A stretch of DNA of 64,000 bases from Arthrobacter alpinus (GCF_001445575.1 NZ_CP013200.1:1178001-1242000), one strand, 5' to 3'; numbered from the stretch's first letter, positions 27,965 through 37,181 are shown. Program-made: numbers and translations. The notes: a model not told the origin generated them from the sequence alone.

Positions 27965-28944
27965 CCCAACTCGCCACGGCGCAGTCGGGCAAGAACAACC
28001 CCAGCACCAACGCGACTGGCAACAACAGGCAAATGACCCAAAAAGCCCCCATGGTGCCGCAGCGCAAGCGGCGTACACCGTGGAAGTCCTGGCTGCTGTT
28101 CGTCGCCTTCGCGGGCCCCAATGTAGCGCTGCTGATCATCTTCACATACAAACCGCTGATTCAATCGTTGCAGTACTCGCTGTTGCAATGGAACATTGGC
28201 TCCGCCACCGCCCGCTTTATTGGGCTGGATAACTACACGAACTGGTTCAGCGATCCAGCCACCGCTAACGTTGTCCGTGTCACCGTCATCTTCACGGTAT
28301 TCACCGTTGGTGGCGGCATGGTGCTGGGACTCTCGCTGGCGCTCCTGCTGAACCGCAAGCTGCGCGGTACGGGACTGGCCCGAACGGTAGTCGTCGCGCC
28401 CTACGTACTCTCCGGAGTCGCCGTCGGACTTCTCTGGCTCTTTGTCTTTGACCCTAACTTCGGGATCCTTGGGGCGGTACTGAAAGCCGTGGGTTTGAGC
28501 TCACCGGACTGGTATAACGATCCCCAATGGGCGCTACCCATGCTCATCGTGGTTTACCTGTGGAAGAACGTGGGCTACGTGGCCCTGATCTATTTAGCTG
28601 CGCTGCAAGCAGTGCCCCGCGAGCTGATCGAGGCCGCGACCTTGGACGGCGCAGGCGCCTTCGCATCCTTTAGGAACGTGGTGCTGCCGCTGCTGGGCCC
28701 CACCACGTTCTTCCTGTCCGTAACCACATTGCTGAGCTCGTTGCAGTCCTTCGACATCATTCAGGCGATGACGCAGGGCGGGCCGCTGGAGGGCACCACC
28801 ACCATGATGTACCAGATCTACCAGGAAGGTTTCGCTACCGGGCGGGCCGGTTACTCCTCGGCGATTGCCACAGTGTTGTTCGTGGTGCTCCTGATCATCA
28901 CTGCGGTACAGATGCTGGTTGTTCAAAAGAAGGTGCATTACTGA
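27961..28944 (+). CDS. ABC sugar/glycerol-3-phosphate permease, MalF/UgpA type
   Basis: 327-residue inner-membrane permease with six helices after a 45-residue polar, Asn/Gln-rich N-terminus. The EAA loop reads ELIEAATLDGAGAFASFRNV, the contact site for the ATPase subunit. Start GTG 27961 overlaps the phosphodiesterase stop (GTGA); no strong ribosome binding site is visible, so an internal ATG such as 28033 is a possible alternative. The neighbouring phosphodiesterase suggests glycerophosphodiester or glycerol-3-phosphate as substrate, but sugar import is equally compatible with the family. Confidence 0.85.
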   Translation: MTQLATAQSGKNNPSTNATGNNRQMTQKAPMVPQRKRRTPWKSWLLFVAFAGPNVALLIIFTYKPLIQSLQYSLLQWNIGSATARFIGLDNYTNWFSDPATANVVRVTVIFTVFTVGGGMVLGLSLALLLNRKLRGTGLARTVVVAPYVLSGVAVGLLWLFVFDPNFGILGAVLKAVGLSSPDWYNDPQWALPMLIVVYLWKNVGYVALIYLAALQAVPRELIEAATLDGAGAFASFRNVVLPLLGPTTFFLSVTTLLSSLQSFDIIQAMTQGGPLEGTTTMMYQIYQEGFATGRAGYSSAIATVLFVVLLIITAVQMLVVQKKVHY

Positions 28945-29870
28945 TGAGCACTGATGCGAAACACAAGCACGCTGTCAACGGCGCTGTGAATGGCTCGATG
29001 AACGGCTCGGTGAAGGGGAAAATTTCGGCCACGCCCAGCAAGGGCGGATGGGCCTCCCGGGGCCGGCTTAGTGGATATCTGCTGCTCGCGGTTGCCGTTG
29101 CCGCCATGATTCTGCCGCTGGTGTGGATGATGCTGGCAAGCTTCAAGAAGCGGGACGAAATTTACACCGTCCCCATCCAGTGGCTGCCCGCCGGTTTTGA
29201 GCTCTCCAACTACTTCGCCGCGCTGGAGGCCGTACCGTTTGGCAACTTCTTCATCAACTCACTCATCACCACGGTAGTGGGCGCCACCTTGAAGATCGCG
29301 CTGGGCCTGACCACTGCTTATGCGGTGGTGTTCTTGGAGTTCCCGTTCAAAAAGTTTGTGTTTGCTCTGGTGGTCTTCGCGCTGCTGATCCCACAACAGA
29401 TCGTGATCATCCCCAACTACACCCTGATTTCTGATCTGGGCTGGATCAACACCTATCAGGGGCTGATCGTTCCGGGCCTGGCCAGCGCATTTGGCACGTT
29501 CCTGTTCCGGCAGCATTTCTTGACCTTGCCTATCTCCGTCCTTGAAGCGGCAGCGCTCGACGGGGCCAGCCATTGGCGCCGGTTGTGGACGTTTGTGGTG
29601 CCCATTTCCGCACCAACCATCGCCGCCGTGGCGCTTGTCTCCATCGTGTCGGAGTGGAACGAATACCTCTGGCCGCTGCTGGTGGTGGACCGTGCTGAGA
29701 TGATGACCCTGCCTGTGGGCTTGACCCTCCTGCAGAACAACGACGGCGTGACCAACTGGGGCGTGCTCATGGCCGGGACCGTGCTCATCACCGTGCCGGT
29801 ACTGATCGTGTTCTTCCTACTGCAGCGGCGCATCGTCACGGGACTCACCTCCGGCGCTGTGTCCGGCTGA
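28944..29870 (+). CDS. ABC sugar/glycerol-3-phosphate permease, MalG/UgpE type
   Basis: 308-residue partner permease. The N-terminal ~35 residues are low-complexity (NGAVNGSMNGSVKG), then six membrane helices follow. The EAA loop is VLEAAALDGASHWRRLWTFV, and the C-terminal QRRIVTGLTSGAVSG is typical of MalG/UgpE proteins. It overlaps the previous permease by one base (TGATG). No ATP-binding subunit is encoded in the cassette, so it must use one from elsewhere. Confidence 0.87.
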   Translation: MSTDAKHKHAVNGAVNGSMNGSVKGKISATPSKGGWASRGRLSGYLLLAVAVAAMILPLVWMMLASFKKRDEIYTVPIQWLPAGFELSNYFAALEAVPFGNFFINSLITTVVGATLKIALGLTTAYAVVFLEFPFKKFVFALVVFALLIPQQIVIIPNYTLISDLGWINTYQGLIVPGLASAFGTFLFRQHFLTLPISVLEAAALDGASHWRRLWTFVVPISAPTIAAVALVSIVSEWNEYLWPLLVVDRAEMMTLPVGLTLLQNNDGVTNWGVLMAGTVLITVPVLIVFFLLQRRIVTGLTSGAVSG

Positions 29871-29973
29871 GCCGCTCTCTTCCCTTTCCCACTAATTCCC
29901 CTCGAATCCGCAACACCATAATCGTGCCCTCCGCAGCCCTGCGGGTGAGGCAACGAAAGTCAAGGAGAACAGC

Positions 29974-31323
29974 ATGAACGCTTCACCCTTTGCCAACCTG
30001 AACCGTCGCCAGCTGCTGCAACTGGTAGCTCTTGTTGGTGGATCCGCAGCGCTGGCAGCTTGCGGGGGACCCGCGGTTGGAGAAGCCGGTGGCGCAGCCA
30101 CTGAGAAGGCCATCGACTGGACGGCTGTAACAGCCGCTAAGGAGATCACCTGGTGGTCCAACCACCCCGGCACGTCCAAGGACCTTGAAGCTGAGCTCAT
30201 CACCCGATTCACCAAGGAGTCCGGCATCAAGGTCAACCTCGTCACCGCTGGTGCCAACTATGACGAGGTGGCACAGAAGTTCCAGGCCTCGACAGGTTCC
30301 AGCAACGTCCCGGACCTGGTGATTGCCAGCGACGTCTGGTGGTTCCGCTACATGATCAACGGCCAGATTCTGCCGCTGGACCAGCTCGCAAAGCACCTGG
30401 AGATGGACACCGCGGACTTCAACACCACCCTCTACAACGATTACCAGTTCGGTGATTCACACTGGGCCGTGCCCTACGCCCGCTCCACACCGTTGTTCTA
30501 CTACAACAAGTCAGTGTGGAAGAAGGCCGGGCTGCCCGACCGCGCACCCAAGACGTGGACTGAATTCGATGAATGGGCACCCAAGATTGCAGCAGCCACC
30601 ACCGTCACCCCGTTGGGTCTGGGCAAGGGCACGTCCTGGAGTGCATGGTGGTTCTGCAACATGCTTTGGGGCGCCGGTGGAGCGTACTCCAAGGACTGGG
30701 CCGTTACCCTGGATACTCCGGAGGCACTCGAGGCTGCCAAGTACCTGCAGAAGATTGTGTATGAGGACAAGAGCGCCGCCGTTACCGCCAAGGACCAGGT
30801 AGCCGACTTCGGCGCCGGGCTGACCGGTTGCACCATTGCCTCAACAGGATCTCTCACAGGACTTCTGGACGCTGCAAAGTTCGACGTCGGAACCGGCTTC
30901 CTGCCCGAAGGCGCCAAAGGCGTTGCTTGCCCCACCGGCGGCACCGGCTTGGCGATCCCCGCATCGAAGTCGCCCGAGCAGCAGCTCGCAGCTGGCATGT
31001 TCTTGAAGTTCCTGACGAACGCCGAGAACACTGCCTACTTCTCCTCCAACACCGGCTACATGCCGGTACGTACCTCCGCGGTGGAGGGCGAGACCATGAA
31101 GGCCGTTTACGCCGAGAAGCCGCAGTTCCGCACAGCTGTCGATCAGCTAGCCACCACCCGTGTCCAGGACTGGGGCCGCGTGTTCGTTCCCAATGGCGAC
31201 AAGGACCTCACCACAGCGATTGAGAAGATCATGCTCCAGCAGGCCGATCCCAGCGAGGCATTTGCCACGGCCGCGGCCTCCATCACGAAGTCTTACGAAG
31301 AAAACGTGAAGCCTTACCTGTAA
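29974..31323 (+). CDS. ABC extracellular solute-binding lipoprotein
   Basis: 449-residue family 1 solute-binding protein. The N-terminus NLNRRQLLQLVALVGGSAAL followed by AACGG has a twin-arginine pair and a lipobox (LAAC), so it is probably a Tat- or Sec-exported lipoprotein cleaved before Cys31. The mature part shows the family pattern ITWWSNHPGTSKDLEAELIT and later YNDYQFGDSHWAVPYARSTP. An AAGGAG lies before the ATG. It is the fourth gene of the cassette and is followed by a terminator. It resembles UgpB-like binding proteins, but the ligand is not proven. Confidence 0.88.
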   Translation: MNASPFANLNRRQLLQLVALVGGSAALAACGGPAVGEAGGAATEKAIDWTAVTAAKEITWWSNHPGTSKDLEAELITRFTKESGIKVNLVTAGANYDEVAQKFQASTGSSNVPDLVIASDVWWFRYMINGQILPLDQLAKHLEMDTADFNTTLYNDYQFGDSHWAVPYARSTPLFYYNKSVWKKAGLPDRAPKTWTEFDEWAPKIAAATTVTPLGLGKGTSWSAWWFCNMLWGAGGAYSKDWAVTLDTPEALEAAKYLQKIVYEDKSAAVTAKDQVADFGAGLTGCTIASTGSLTGLLDAAKFDVGTGFLPEGAKGVACPTGGTGLAIPASKSPEQQLAAGMFLKFLTNAENTAYFSSNTGYMPVRTSAVEGETMKAVYAEKPQFRTAVDQLATTRVQDWGRVFVPNGDKDLTTAIEKIMLQQADPSEAFATAAASITKSYEENVKPYL

Positions 31324-31337
31324 ACGATCCACTCTTC

Positions 31338-31404
31338 AATGGCCCGCAATCAACGGGTGAAAAGACTCCGCCCGGGGACCCTTCGCCGTCACTTGCGGGC
31401 CATT
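31338..31404 (+). terminator. Terminator of the phosphodiesterase/ABC operon
   Basis: 11-bp arms AATGGCCCGCA (31338-31348) and TGCGGGCCATT (31394-31404) enclose a 45-base loop with its own secondary structure; TTGTGGTT follows. It lies 15 bases after the binding-protein stop. Confidence 0.7.
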
Positions 31405-31588
31405 TTGTGGTTGGAGGTAACACCCCCTGTCGATTTCGTGTCGGCTCTGTGTCGATGGCGGGTCGATTACGTGGTGAATGTCGGAGCCCCGGTAGATAAT
31501 CAAGACACGGCAGCTAGTTCGGCACGCAGTTATTTCGGCGCGCAGCAGATTAATGCACCACAACACCGGCGACGAGGGAGTTCAGCTG

Positions 31589-32581
31589 ATGTCTCAGGGA
31601 GCAACACAGGGACGAACACAGGGAAGTACCGACGTGGGTTCATTCGGATCCATCACCGATGTGCCCGGCATTCGGGTGGGGCAGGCCCAACGCCGCACCG
31701 ACGGCTGGCTCACCGGTGTCAGCGTGGTGCTGCCACCGCCGGAGACCATTGGCTCCGTTGATGTCCGCGGTGGCGGACCCGGCACCCACGAGACTGACGC
31801 GCTGGATCCTTCCACCATGGTCTCCACCGTTGACGCGGTGGCGCTGACCGGAGGCAGCGCCTACGGGCTGGCCGCCGCCGGGGGAGTGCAGAGATGGTGC
31901 GAAGAGAATGGCCGCGGCTTCCGTGTGCCCGGTGGCGTGGTGCCCATTGTTCCGGCGGCCGCCATTTTCGATCTGGGGCGTGGGGGTGACTTCTCGGCAC
32001 GGCCCACCCCGGACATGGGGTACGAGGCGGCACTTGACGCAGCGAGCTCAACGGAAGGGGCCGACGTCGTTCGTGGAAATGTAGGTGCCGGAACAGGCGC
32101 GGCCCTTGGGGCAGGGCGCTTCAAAGGAGGACTGGGCACAGCATCGGTGCGGCTCACGGGCGAGAATGCGCACATTGTGGTGGGGGCACTGGCCGTGGTT
32201 AACGCCGCAGGCATCCCGTGGCAGCCGGGTGTGCGGGCGCCGTTGGCGGGGGAGGGGCTGAACACCACACTGGCGGTGGTGGCAACGAACGCGCGGCTCA
32301 CGGTTGCCGAGGCAAAACGGACGTCAACCGCAGCACATGCCGGCATGGCACGGGCGCTGAACCCTGTCCACACACTGGCCGACGGCGACACCATCTTTAC
32401 GCTCGCTACCTGTGCCGAACTGCTGGTGCCAAACCCGGCCATGCCCGTGGCATCGCTGATTGAGCTGCAATCGGCAGCGGCCGAGGCAGTGCGGCTGGCC
32501 ATCTTGGATGGTGTGGCCTGTGCGGAGGCTGTGCAAACCCCGGCGGGGACCCTGTTACCGTTCCCAGGAGGGCCGCTGTAG
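31589..32581 (+). CDS. P1-family (S58, DmpA-like) peptidase
   Basis: Member of the self-processing Ntn-like aminopeptidase/beta-peptidase family (DmpA, BapA). The product has about 330 residues. The N-terminal part has GSITDVPGIRVGQAQ and the loop ALTGGSAYGLAAAGGVQRWC, both typical of P1 peptidases. The presumed autocleavage site lies in GEGLNTTLAVVATNARL, with Thr after Asn as nucleophile; that assignment is inference from family alignments I recall. ATG 31589 is preferred over an in-frame ATG at 31553 because GAGGGAG lies 8 bases upstream of it. No signal peptide. It stands alone between two operons. Confidence 0.85.
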   Translation: MSQGATQGRTQGSTDVGSFGSITDVPGIRVGQAQRRTDGWLTGVSVVLPPPETIGSVDVRGGGPGTHETDALDPSTMVSTVDAVALTGGSAYGLAAAGGVQRWCEENGRGFRVPGGVVPIVPAAAIFDLGRGGDFSARPTPDMGYEAALDAASSTEGADVVRGNVGAGTGAALGAGRFKGGLGTASVRLTGENAHIVVGALAVVNAAGIPWQPGVRAPLAGEGLNTTLAVVATNARLTVAEAKRTSTAAHAGMARALNPVHTLADGDTIFTLATCAELLVPNPAMPVASLIELQSAAAEAVRLAILDGVACAEAVQTPAGTLLPFPGGPL

Positions 32582-32753
32582 GGGTCAATTTAACTTATTT
32601 GCTTAATTGCACTAGAGTAGGTTGTTGGTTGTCTGTGCCTGCCCATCAATGGGATGTGCATGGGCGAACAATAATCAGTAGCAAATCGAACGCCGTACCA
32701 AACCAGTTCCTCAAGGAGCTGCCAAAGACGGCGCAACAAAGTTAGCGGAGGAT

Positions 32754-32975
32754 ATGGCCAAGAAAGACGGGGTCATTGAAATCGAGGGCGTTGTGACGGA
32801 AGCGCTGCCCAACGCGATGTTTCGTGTTGAGCTGACGAACAAGCACATCGTTCTTGCCCATATTTCAGGAAAAATGCGCCAGCACTACATTCGTATCCTT
32901 CCTGAGGACCGAGTTGTGGTGGAGCTGAGCCCGTACGACCTTACACGAGGTCGTATCGTCTACCGCTACAAGTAA
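32754..32975 (+). CDS. infA: Translation initiation factor IF-1
   Basis: OB-fold factor that occupies the 30S A site during initiation. The 73-residue product has the standard length and sequence ([39 protein letters not shown]). It is preceded by GCGGAGG at 32743-32749 with a 4-base spacing. The 172-base upstream gap contains TAGAGT at 32613-32618, a possible -10 box. rpmJ, rpsM and rpsK follow. Confidence 0.97.
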   Translation: MAKKDGVIEIEGVVTEALPNAMFRVELTNKHIVLAHISGKMRQHYIRILPEDRVVVELSPYDLTRGRIVYRYK

Positions 32976-33004
32976 CCACAACTGCAATCACGCAAAGGAA
33001 TGCC

Positions 33005-33118
33005 ATGAAGGTCAAGCCGAGCGTCAAGCAGATCTGCGATAAGTGCAAGGTGATTCGCCGTAACGGTCGAGTCATGGTGATCTGCGAGAACCCGCGCCAC
33101 AAGCAGCGCCAGGGCTAA
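33005..33118 (+). CDS. rpmJ: 50S ribosomal protein L36 (zinc-ribbon form)
   Basis: 37-residue protein, the smallest in the ribosome, starting [20 protein letters not shown]. It retains the C-X2-C-X12-C-X4-H zinc ligands (CDKC and CENPRH), so this is the zinc-binding C+ paralogue. AAAGGAATGCC precedes the ATG and infA ends 29 bases upstream, so it belongs to the infA transcript. Confidence 0.96.
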   Translation: MKVKPSVKQICDKCKVIRRNGRVMVICENPRHKQRQG

Positions 33119-33309
33119 TTTCCTTCTTTTGAAGGAAACCCCGGGCTCATGCTCACGCAAGTAAATTAATAAGGCAGCACAAGTTGGACGAAGGCGAACC
33201 TAGGTTCGCAACCGGACAATGGACCCCTGGTCGGAGGCCAGGGCCGCATTCACAAAATGTGCGGGTGTACTGCCTACGACCTCCGGTTTACACATAGGAG
33301 CAGCCAAAT
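33119..33309 (+). promoter_or_regulatory. Structured leader before rpsM
   Basis: 191 bases containing several hairpins: TTTCCTTC/GAAGGAAA (33119-33138, TTTT loop), a perfect 16-base palindrome at 33194-33209, and CCCTGG/CCAGGG (33225-33243). ATAGGAG before 33310 is the rpsM ribosome binding site. It may be an alpha-operon leader for autoregulation, but no known structure was matched. Confidence 0.45.
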
Positions 33310-33687
33310 ATGGCACGTCTCGCTGGCGTAGACCTTCCCCGCGAAAAGCGGCTGGAAGTAGCGCTTACATACATCTACGGCGTGGGCAAGACCCGTGCAA
33401 AGAATGTCCTGGCCGAAACGGGTATTTCCCCGGACGTCCGTGTCAAGGACCTTTCTGACGCTGAACTCGTTCAGTTGCGTGACAACATCGAGGGTAACTA
33501 CAAGGTTGAGGGTGACCTTCGCCGCGAAGTAGCAGCTGATATCCGCCGCAAGGTTGAAATCGGCAGCTACCAGGGTATCCGCCACCGTCGTGGCATGCCC
33601 GTGCACGGTCAGCGCACGAAGACCAACGCACGTACCCGCAAGGGTCCGAAGCGTACCGTCGCTGGCAAGAAGAAGGCCGGCAGGTAA
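33310..33687 (+). CDS. rpsM: 30S ribosomal protein S13
   Basis: 30S head protein contacting the P-site tRNA and bridging to the 50S. The 125-residue product starts [20 protein letters not shown] and ends with the basic tail [11 protein letters not shown]; the segment [20 protein letters not shown] is intact. GGAG precedes the ATG. rpsK follows after 107 bases, a fairly long intergenic interval within the alpha operon. Confidence 0.98.
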   Translation: MARLAGVDLPREKRLEVALTYIYGVGKTRAKNVLAETGISPDVRVKDLSDAELVQLRDNIEGNYKVEGDLRREVAADIRRKVEIGSYQGIRHRRGMPVHGQRTKTNARTRKGPKRTVAGKKKAGR

Positions 33688-33794
33688 ATCCCGCTAGCCG
33701 GCTTGAAAAGTTGCATCAGCAGCTGCTCAGGATCCTGGCAAGCGTGGGCTTTAGCCTATGCCGACCCCTCATTAAACTTTAGTAGGAGAATAAA

Positions 33795-34196
33795 ATGCCC
33801 CCAAAGACTCGGGGCGCGGTTCGTAAGCCGCGTCGCAAGGATAAAAAGAATATTGCGCTGGGCCAGGCGCACATTAAGAGCACCTTTAACAACACCATCG
33901 TTTCCATCACGGATCCGAACGGTGCTGTCATTTCATGGGCTTCTGCCGGTGAAGTTGGTTTCAAGGGCTCGCGTAAGTCAACTCCGTACGCTGCACAGAT
34001 GGCTGCTGAAGCAGCTGCCAAGCGCGCACAGGAGCATGGCCTTCGCAAGGTTGACGTTTTCGTAAAGGGTCCGGGCTCGGGCCGCGAAACGGCTATCCGT
34101 TCGTTGCAGGCTGCTGGTCTTGAAGTTGGGTCCATCTCGGACGTAACGCCCAGCGCCCACAACGGTTGCCGTCCGCCCAAGCGCCGTCGCGTATAA
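33795..34196 (+). CDS. rpsK: 30S ribosomal protein S11
   Basis: 30S platform protein near the E site. The 133-residue product has the family segments [20 protein letters not shown] and [20 protein letters not shown], ending [11 protein letters not shown]. It is preceded by AGTAGGAG. In most bacteria rpsD follows before rpoA; here rpsD is absent and rpoA comes next after a hairpin. Confidence 0.98.
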   Translation: MPPKTRGAVRKPRRKDKKNIALGQAHIKSTFNNTIVSITDPNGAVISWASAGEVGFKGSRKSTPYAAQMAAEAAAKRAQEHGLRKVDVFVKGPGSGRETAIRSLQAAGLEVGSISDVTPSAHNGCRPPKRRRV

Positions 34197-34216
34197 CGAG
34201 AATTAAAGCAACAGAG

Positions 34217-34242
34217 TTGGCCTCCACTGCGGTGGGGGCCAA
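34217..34242 (+). terminator. Hairpin between rpsK and rpoA
   Basis: 11-bp stem with one wobble (34217-34227 with 34232-34242) and loop TGCG. No T-run follows, so it is probably an attenuator or processing site that sets rpoA levels. Confidence 0.5.
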
Positions 34243-34327
34243 TTCCGCCGCCGTTAACTCTCGTCAGTCGCCATTTCCACTACCTGTGTTGCGTCATATA
34301 GCGGATGCTCGCTGAAAGGAAAACCCA

Positions 34328-35338
34328 GTGCTCATTGCACAGCGCCCCACCCTATCTGAAGAGGTAGTTTCCGAGAATCGCTCACGGTTCATCATTGAAC
34401 CGCTGGAGCCCGGCTTCGGTTACACCTTGGGAAATTCACTGCGTCGGACCCTGCTGTCCTCCATCCCTGGCGCTGCTGTCACCAGCATCCGCCTCGATGG
34501 CGTTCTGCATGAGTTCACCACGGTTCCCGGTGTTAAGGAAGATGTCACTGAGATCATCCTGAACATTAAGGGCCTCTCCGTGTCTTCGGAGCATGACGAG
34601 CCTGTCGTCGCCTACCTGCGCAAGCAGGGTCCTGGCGTTGTTACGGCTGCCGACATTGCTCCTCCGGCCGGTGTGGAATTCCACAACCCTGACATGCATA
34701 TTGCCACGCTGAACTCGAAGGGCAAGTTCGAACTCGAACTGACCATCGAGCGCGGTCGCGGCTACGTTTCAGCAGCTCAGAACAAGAACGTAGATCAGGA
34801 AATTGGCCGTATCCCGGTTGACTCCATCTACTCACCCGTTTTGAAGGTGACCTTCCGCGTGGAGGCTACCCGTGTTGAACAGCGCACCGACTTTGACAAG
34901 CTGATTGTTGATGTAGAGACCAAGCAGGCCATCTCCCCGCGAGATGCCATTGCCTCTGCCGGCACCACGCTGGTTGAATTGTTCGGTTTGGCTCGCGAGC
35001 TGAACACTGCCGCTGAAGGTATTGAGATTGGTCCGTCCCCGACGGATGCCGCTCTTGCCGCAGACATGGCCCTGCCGATCGAGGATCTGGACCTGACGGT
35101 TCGTTCCTACAACTGCCTCAAGCGTGAGGGCATCCACTCCGTGGGTGAACTCGTTGCTCGCTCCGAGGCTGACCTGATGGACATTCGTAACTTCGGTGCG
35201 AAGTCCATCGACGAGGTAAAGGCAAAGCTGGTTGAGCTCGGTCTCTCCCTGAAGGATTCCCCTCCAGGATTTGATCTCGCCGCCCGTGCCGCAGCCCTTG
35301 ATGAGAACGACGACGCTTTCGGCGACGACGAACTCTAA
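34328..35338 (+). CDS. rpoA: DNA-directed RNA polymerase subunit alpha
   Basis: Dimerising scaffold of RNA polymerase. The 336-residue product has the alpha-NTD dimer region ([20 protein letters not shown], at about residue 22) and the alpha-CTD with helix-hairpin-helix contacts ([20 protein letters not shown] at about residue 256) for UP elements and activators, followed by an acidic tail [11 protein letters not shown]. Start GTG 34328 follows GAAAGGA. It lies between rpsK and rplQ, the normal alpha-operon position. Confidence 0.98.
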   Translation: MLIAQRPTLSEEVVSENRSRFIIEPLEPGFGYTLGNSLRRTLLSSIPGAAVTSIRLDGVLHEFTTVPGVKEDVTEIILNIKGLSVSSEHDEPVVAYLRKQGPGVVTAADIAPPAGVEFHNPDMHIATLNSKGKFELELTIERGRGYVSAAQNKNVDQEIGRIPVDSIYSPVLKVTFRVEATRVEQRTDFDKLIVDVETKQAISPRDAIASAGTTLVELFGLARELNTAAEGIEIGPSPTDAALAADMALPIEDLDLTVRSYNCLKREGIHSVGELVARSEADLMDIRNFGAKSIDEVKAKLVELGLSLKDSPPGFDLAARAAALDENDDAFGDDEL

Positions 35339-35423
35339 AGTTCGAACAACAATTTTTTAGTCGGCCGGGCGGATGTGCCTGACACATCCGCCACGGTTCG
35401 GCTGACACTTGAGGAGAAACACC

Positions 35424-35918
35424 ATGCCTACACCCGCTAAGGGTCCCCGCCTCGGAGGCGGAGCGGCTCACGAGCGCCTGATGCTCGCGAACCTGTCCGC
35501 TGCTCTGTTCGAGCACAAGCGGATCACCACCACCTTGACCAAGGCTAAGCGCCTGAGCCCCTACGCAGAGCGACTGGTAACTTTCGCAAAGCGTGGAGAC
35601 TTGTCGTCACGCCGCCGCGTTCTCGGCCTGATCAGCGACAAGGGCATTGTCCATGAGCTGTTCACCGACATCGCCAAGGCTGTAGAAAACCGCGATGGCG
35701 GCTACACCCGCATCACCAAGATCGGCAACCGTAAGGGCGACAACGCTCCCATGGCTGTCATCGAGCTCGTTCTGGAGCCGGTCAGCGCTAAGCAGGCCGT
35801 TGTGAAGGAAGCTACCGCTGCCGCCGTCAAGGCTGCTCCGGTTGAAGAAGCACCGAGCGAAGAAGTTGTAGAGACCGAAGTTGTAGCTGACGAAGCTGCT
35901 GCTGAAGAGTCCAAGTAG
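35424..35918 (+). CDS. rplQ: 50S ribosomal protein L17 with acidic tail
   Basis: Large-subunit protein at the base of the exit site. The core ([20 protein letters not shown] to about residue 120, ending in [16 protein letters not shown]) is standard. The product runs to 164 residues with an Ala/Glu/Val-rich acidic tail, in contrast to the basic tails on S3, S5 and L29. The start at 35424 is decided by GAGGAG a few bases upstream; an in-frame ATG five codons earlier overlaps that site. A terminator follows. Confidence 0.97.
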   Translation: MPTPAKGPRLGGGAAHERLMLANLSAALFEHKRITTTLTKAKRLSPYAERLVTFAKRGDLSSRRRVLGLISDKGIVHELFTDIAKAVENRDGGYTRITKIGNRKGDNAPMAVIELVLEPVSAKQAVVKEATAAAVKAAPVEEAPSEEVVETEVVADEAAAEESK

Positions 35919-35946
35919 GGACTAAGCGAGAGCTTAGATTTTGCTA

Positions 35947-35984
35947 AGAAGGACCCGTCGCCCCTAGGGGTGACGGGTCCTTCT
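35947..35984 (+). terminator. Terminator of the alpha operon
   Basis: 13-bp stem (35947-35959 with 35972-35984) around a 12-base loop that itself contains CCCCTAGGGG. It sits 28 bases after the rplQ stop and 26 bases before the truA -10 box. Confidence 0.82.
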
Positions 35985-36009
35985 GCGTCTCTGCAAGGTG
36001 TGTGGCCGG

Positions 36010-36015
36010 TAGAAT
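36010..36015 (+). promoter_or_regulatory. truA promoter -10 box (TAGAAT), leaderless layout
   Basis: TAGAAT ends 7 bases before the truA ATG at 36023. Since transcription starts about 6-8 bases after a -10 box, the mRNA should begin at or next to the ATG. No Shine-Dalgarno is present. Confidence 0.55.
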
Positions 36016-36022
36016 TGTTTCC

Positions 36023-36922
36023 ATGCACAATCCGAAAATGACCCCTGAATACCGAGGCCTGATTCGGGCACGCTTGGACATTGCGTACGACGGCGGACCC
36101 TACAGTGGGTGGGGCATTCAAACGGTCGAGCGCACAGTCCAGGGAGTAATTGAAGAAGCCTTGGCCCTGATCATTCGCCGCTCCGTGCGGTTGACTGTGG
36201 CCGGGCGTACGGACGCTGGTGTTCACGCTCGCGGGCAGGTGGCGCATTTCGATGTGACCCCCGAAGAGTGGGACGGGCTCCGGAGGGGACACGATACCGC
36301 CCCGGAGGAATCGCTCAAGAGGCGGCTCAACGGCGCGCTCGGCAGCGTTCTGCGCGAGCTCCGCGGGACCGTGCAGATCGTGGACGCCTCACGGGCGCCC
36401 CAGGGCTTCGATGCGCGATTCTCTGCTCTCTGGCGTCGTTACAGCTATCGCATTGCCGACGGCTCCACCCATAAAGACCCCTTGCAACGGGCACTGACGT
36501 TGTGGCATGAGCAGGATCTGGACGTGGCGTTGATGAATCAAGCCGCGGCACCCTTGCTAGGGCTGCAGGACTTTGCGGCCTTCGCCAAGCCGCGGGAAGG
36601 TTCAACCACCGTGCGAACCCTCCAGCGCTTTGATTTCCAGCAGGATCCTGATGGTGTGATTAACCTCAACATTCAGGCTGATGCCTTCTGCCACAACATG
36701 GTCCGAGCACTCCTCGGGGCCGCCCTGCGGATCGGCGAGGGGCAAGAGTCTCCGGAATGGATGTATGAGCGATTAATCGCGGGAATCCGCGACGCAAAGT
36801 CAGTTTTGGCAGCTCCGCACCCGCTGATCCTGGAGGAAGTTCACTACCCGCACGAGACCGCAATGCATGAAAGAGCCGTGCTCACACGAACCCGCCGGGC
36901 CGTTCCTGAGCCCGTTCTGTGA
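36023..36922 (+). CDS. truA: tRNA pseudouridine synthase A
   Basis: Makes pseudouridine at positions 38-40 of the tRNA anticodon stem. The 299-residue product has the catalytic Asp in VAGRTDAGVHARGQVAHF and the motif SALWRRYSYRIAD, with later FCHNMVRALLGAALRIG, all typical of TruA. The ATG at 36023 is chosen because a TAGAAT box lies 7 bases upstream, which would put the transcription start near it; a GTG at 36002 and an ATG at 36038 are alternatives. truA commonly follows rplQ in actinobacteria. Confidence 0.93.
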   Translation: MHNPKMTPEYRGLIRARLDIAYDGGPYSGWGIQTVERTVQGVIEEALALIIRRSVRLTVAGRTDAGVHARGQVAHFDVTPEEWDGLRRGHDTAPEESLKRRLNGALGSVLRELRGTVQIVDASRAPQGFDARFSALWRRYSYRIADGSTHKDPLQRALTLWHEQDLDVALMNQAAAPLLGLQDFAAFAKPREGSTTVRTLQRFDFQQDPDGVINLNIQADAFCHNMVRALLGAALRIGEGQESPEWMYERLIAGIRDAKSVLAAPHPLILEEVHYPHETAMHERAVLTRTRRAVPEPVL

Positions 36923-37181
36923 AGGATTGCTGAGTTTCACGGATCCCCGCTTTGACCCAGCCCCATTATTAAAGGTATCGTTGGTAGTCGTTGTGCGTGT
37001 CCTATCCCGATACCACGCGCCCGTTACAGGTCCGGTTGCAGGACTACCACTGAACGGGCGTCATCGGGAAGTGTAAGGATGACTGGTGTTAGAGCCCTCA
37101 CCTCTGTTCCGGTAAACGCATAGATAGCAGGTGTCAACCATCTGTGACACCACCTAAGAACAAGAAACGAAGGCAAAAACC
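36923..37181 (+). promoter_or_regulatory. Promoter and structured leader of rplM-rpsI
   Basis: TTGACC (36952-36957), an 18-base spacer and TATCGT (36976-36981) form a candidate promoter. Downstream, a 7-bp stem (37019-37025 with 37053-37059) encloses a smaller GTCC/GGAC stem. GGTAGTC at 36983-36989 can pair with GACTACC at 37042-37048 inside that hairpin, and GGTATCG/CGATACC (36974-36980 and 37007-37013) is another competing pairing. The GTGTCA/TGACAC hairpin (37131-37150) lies just before rplM. Such mutually exclusive pairings are usual in ribosomal-protein leaders. Confidence 0.45.
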
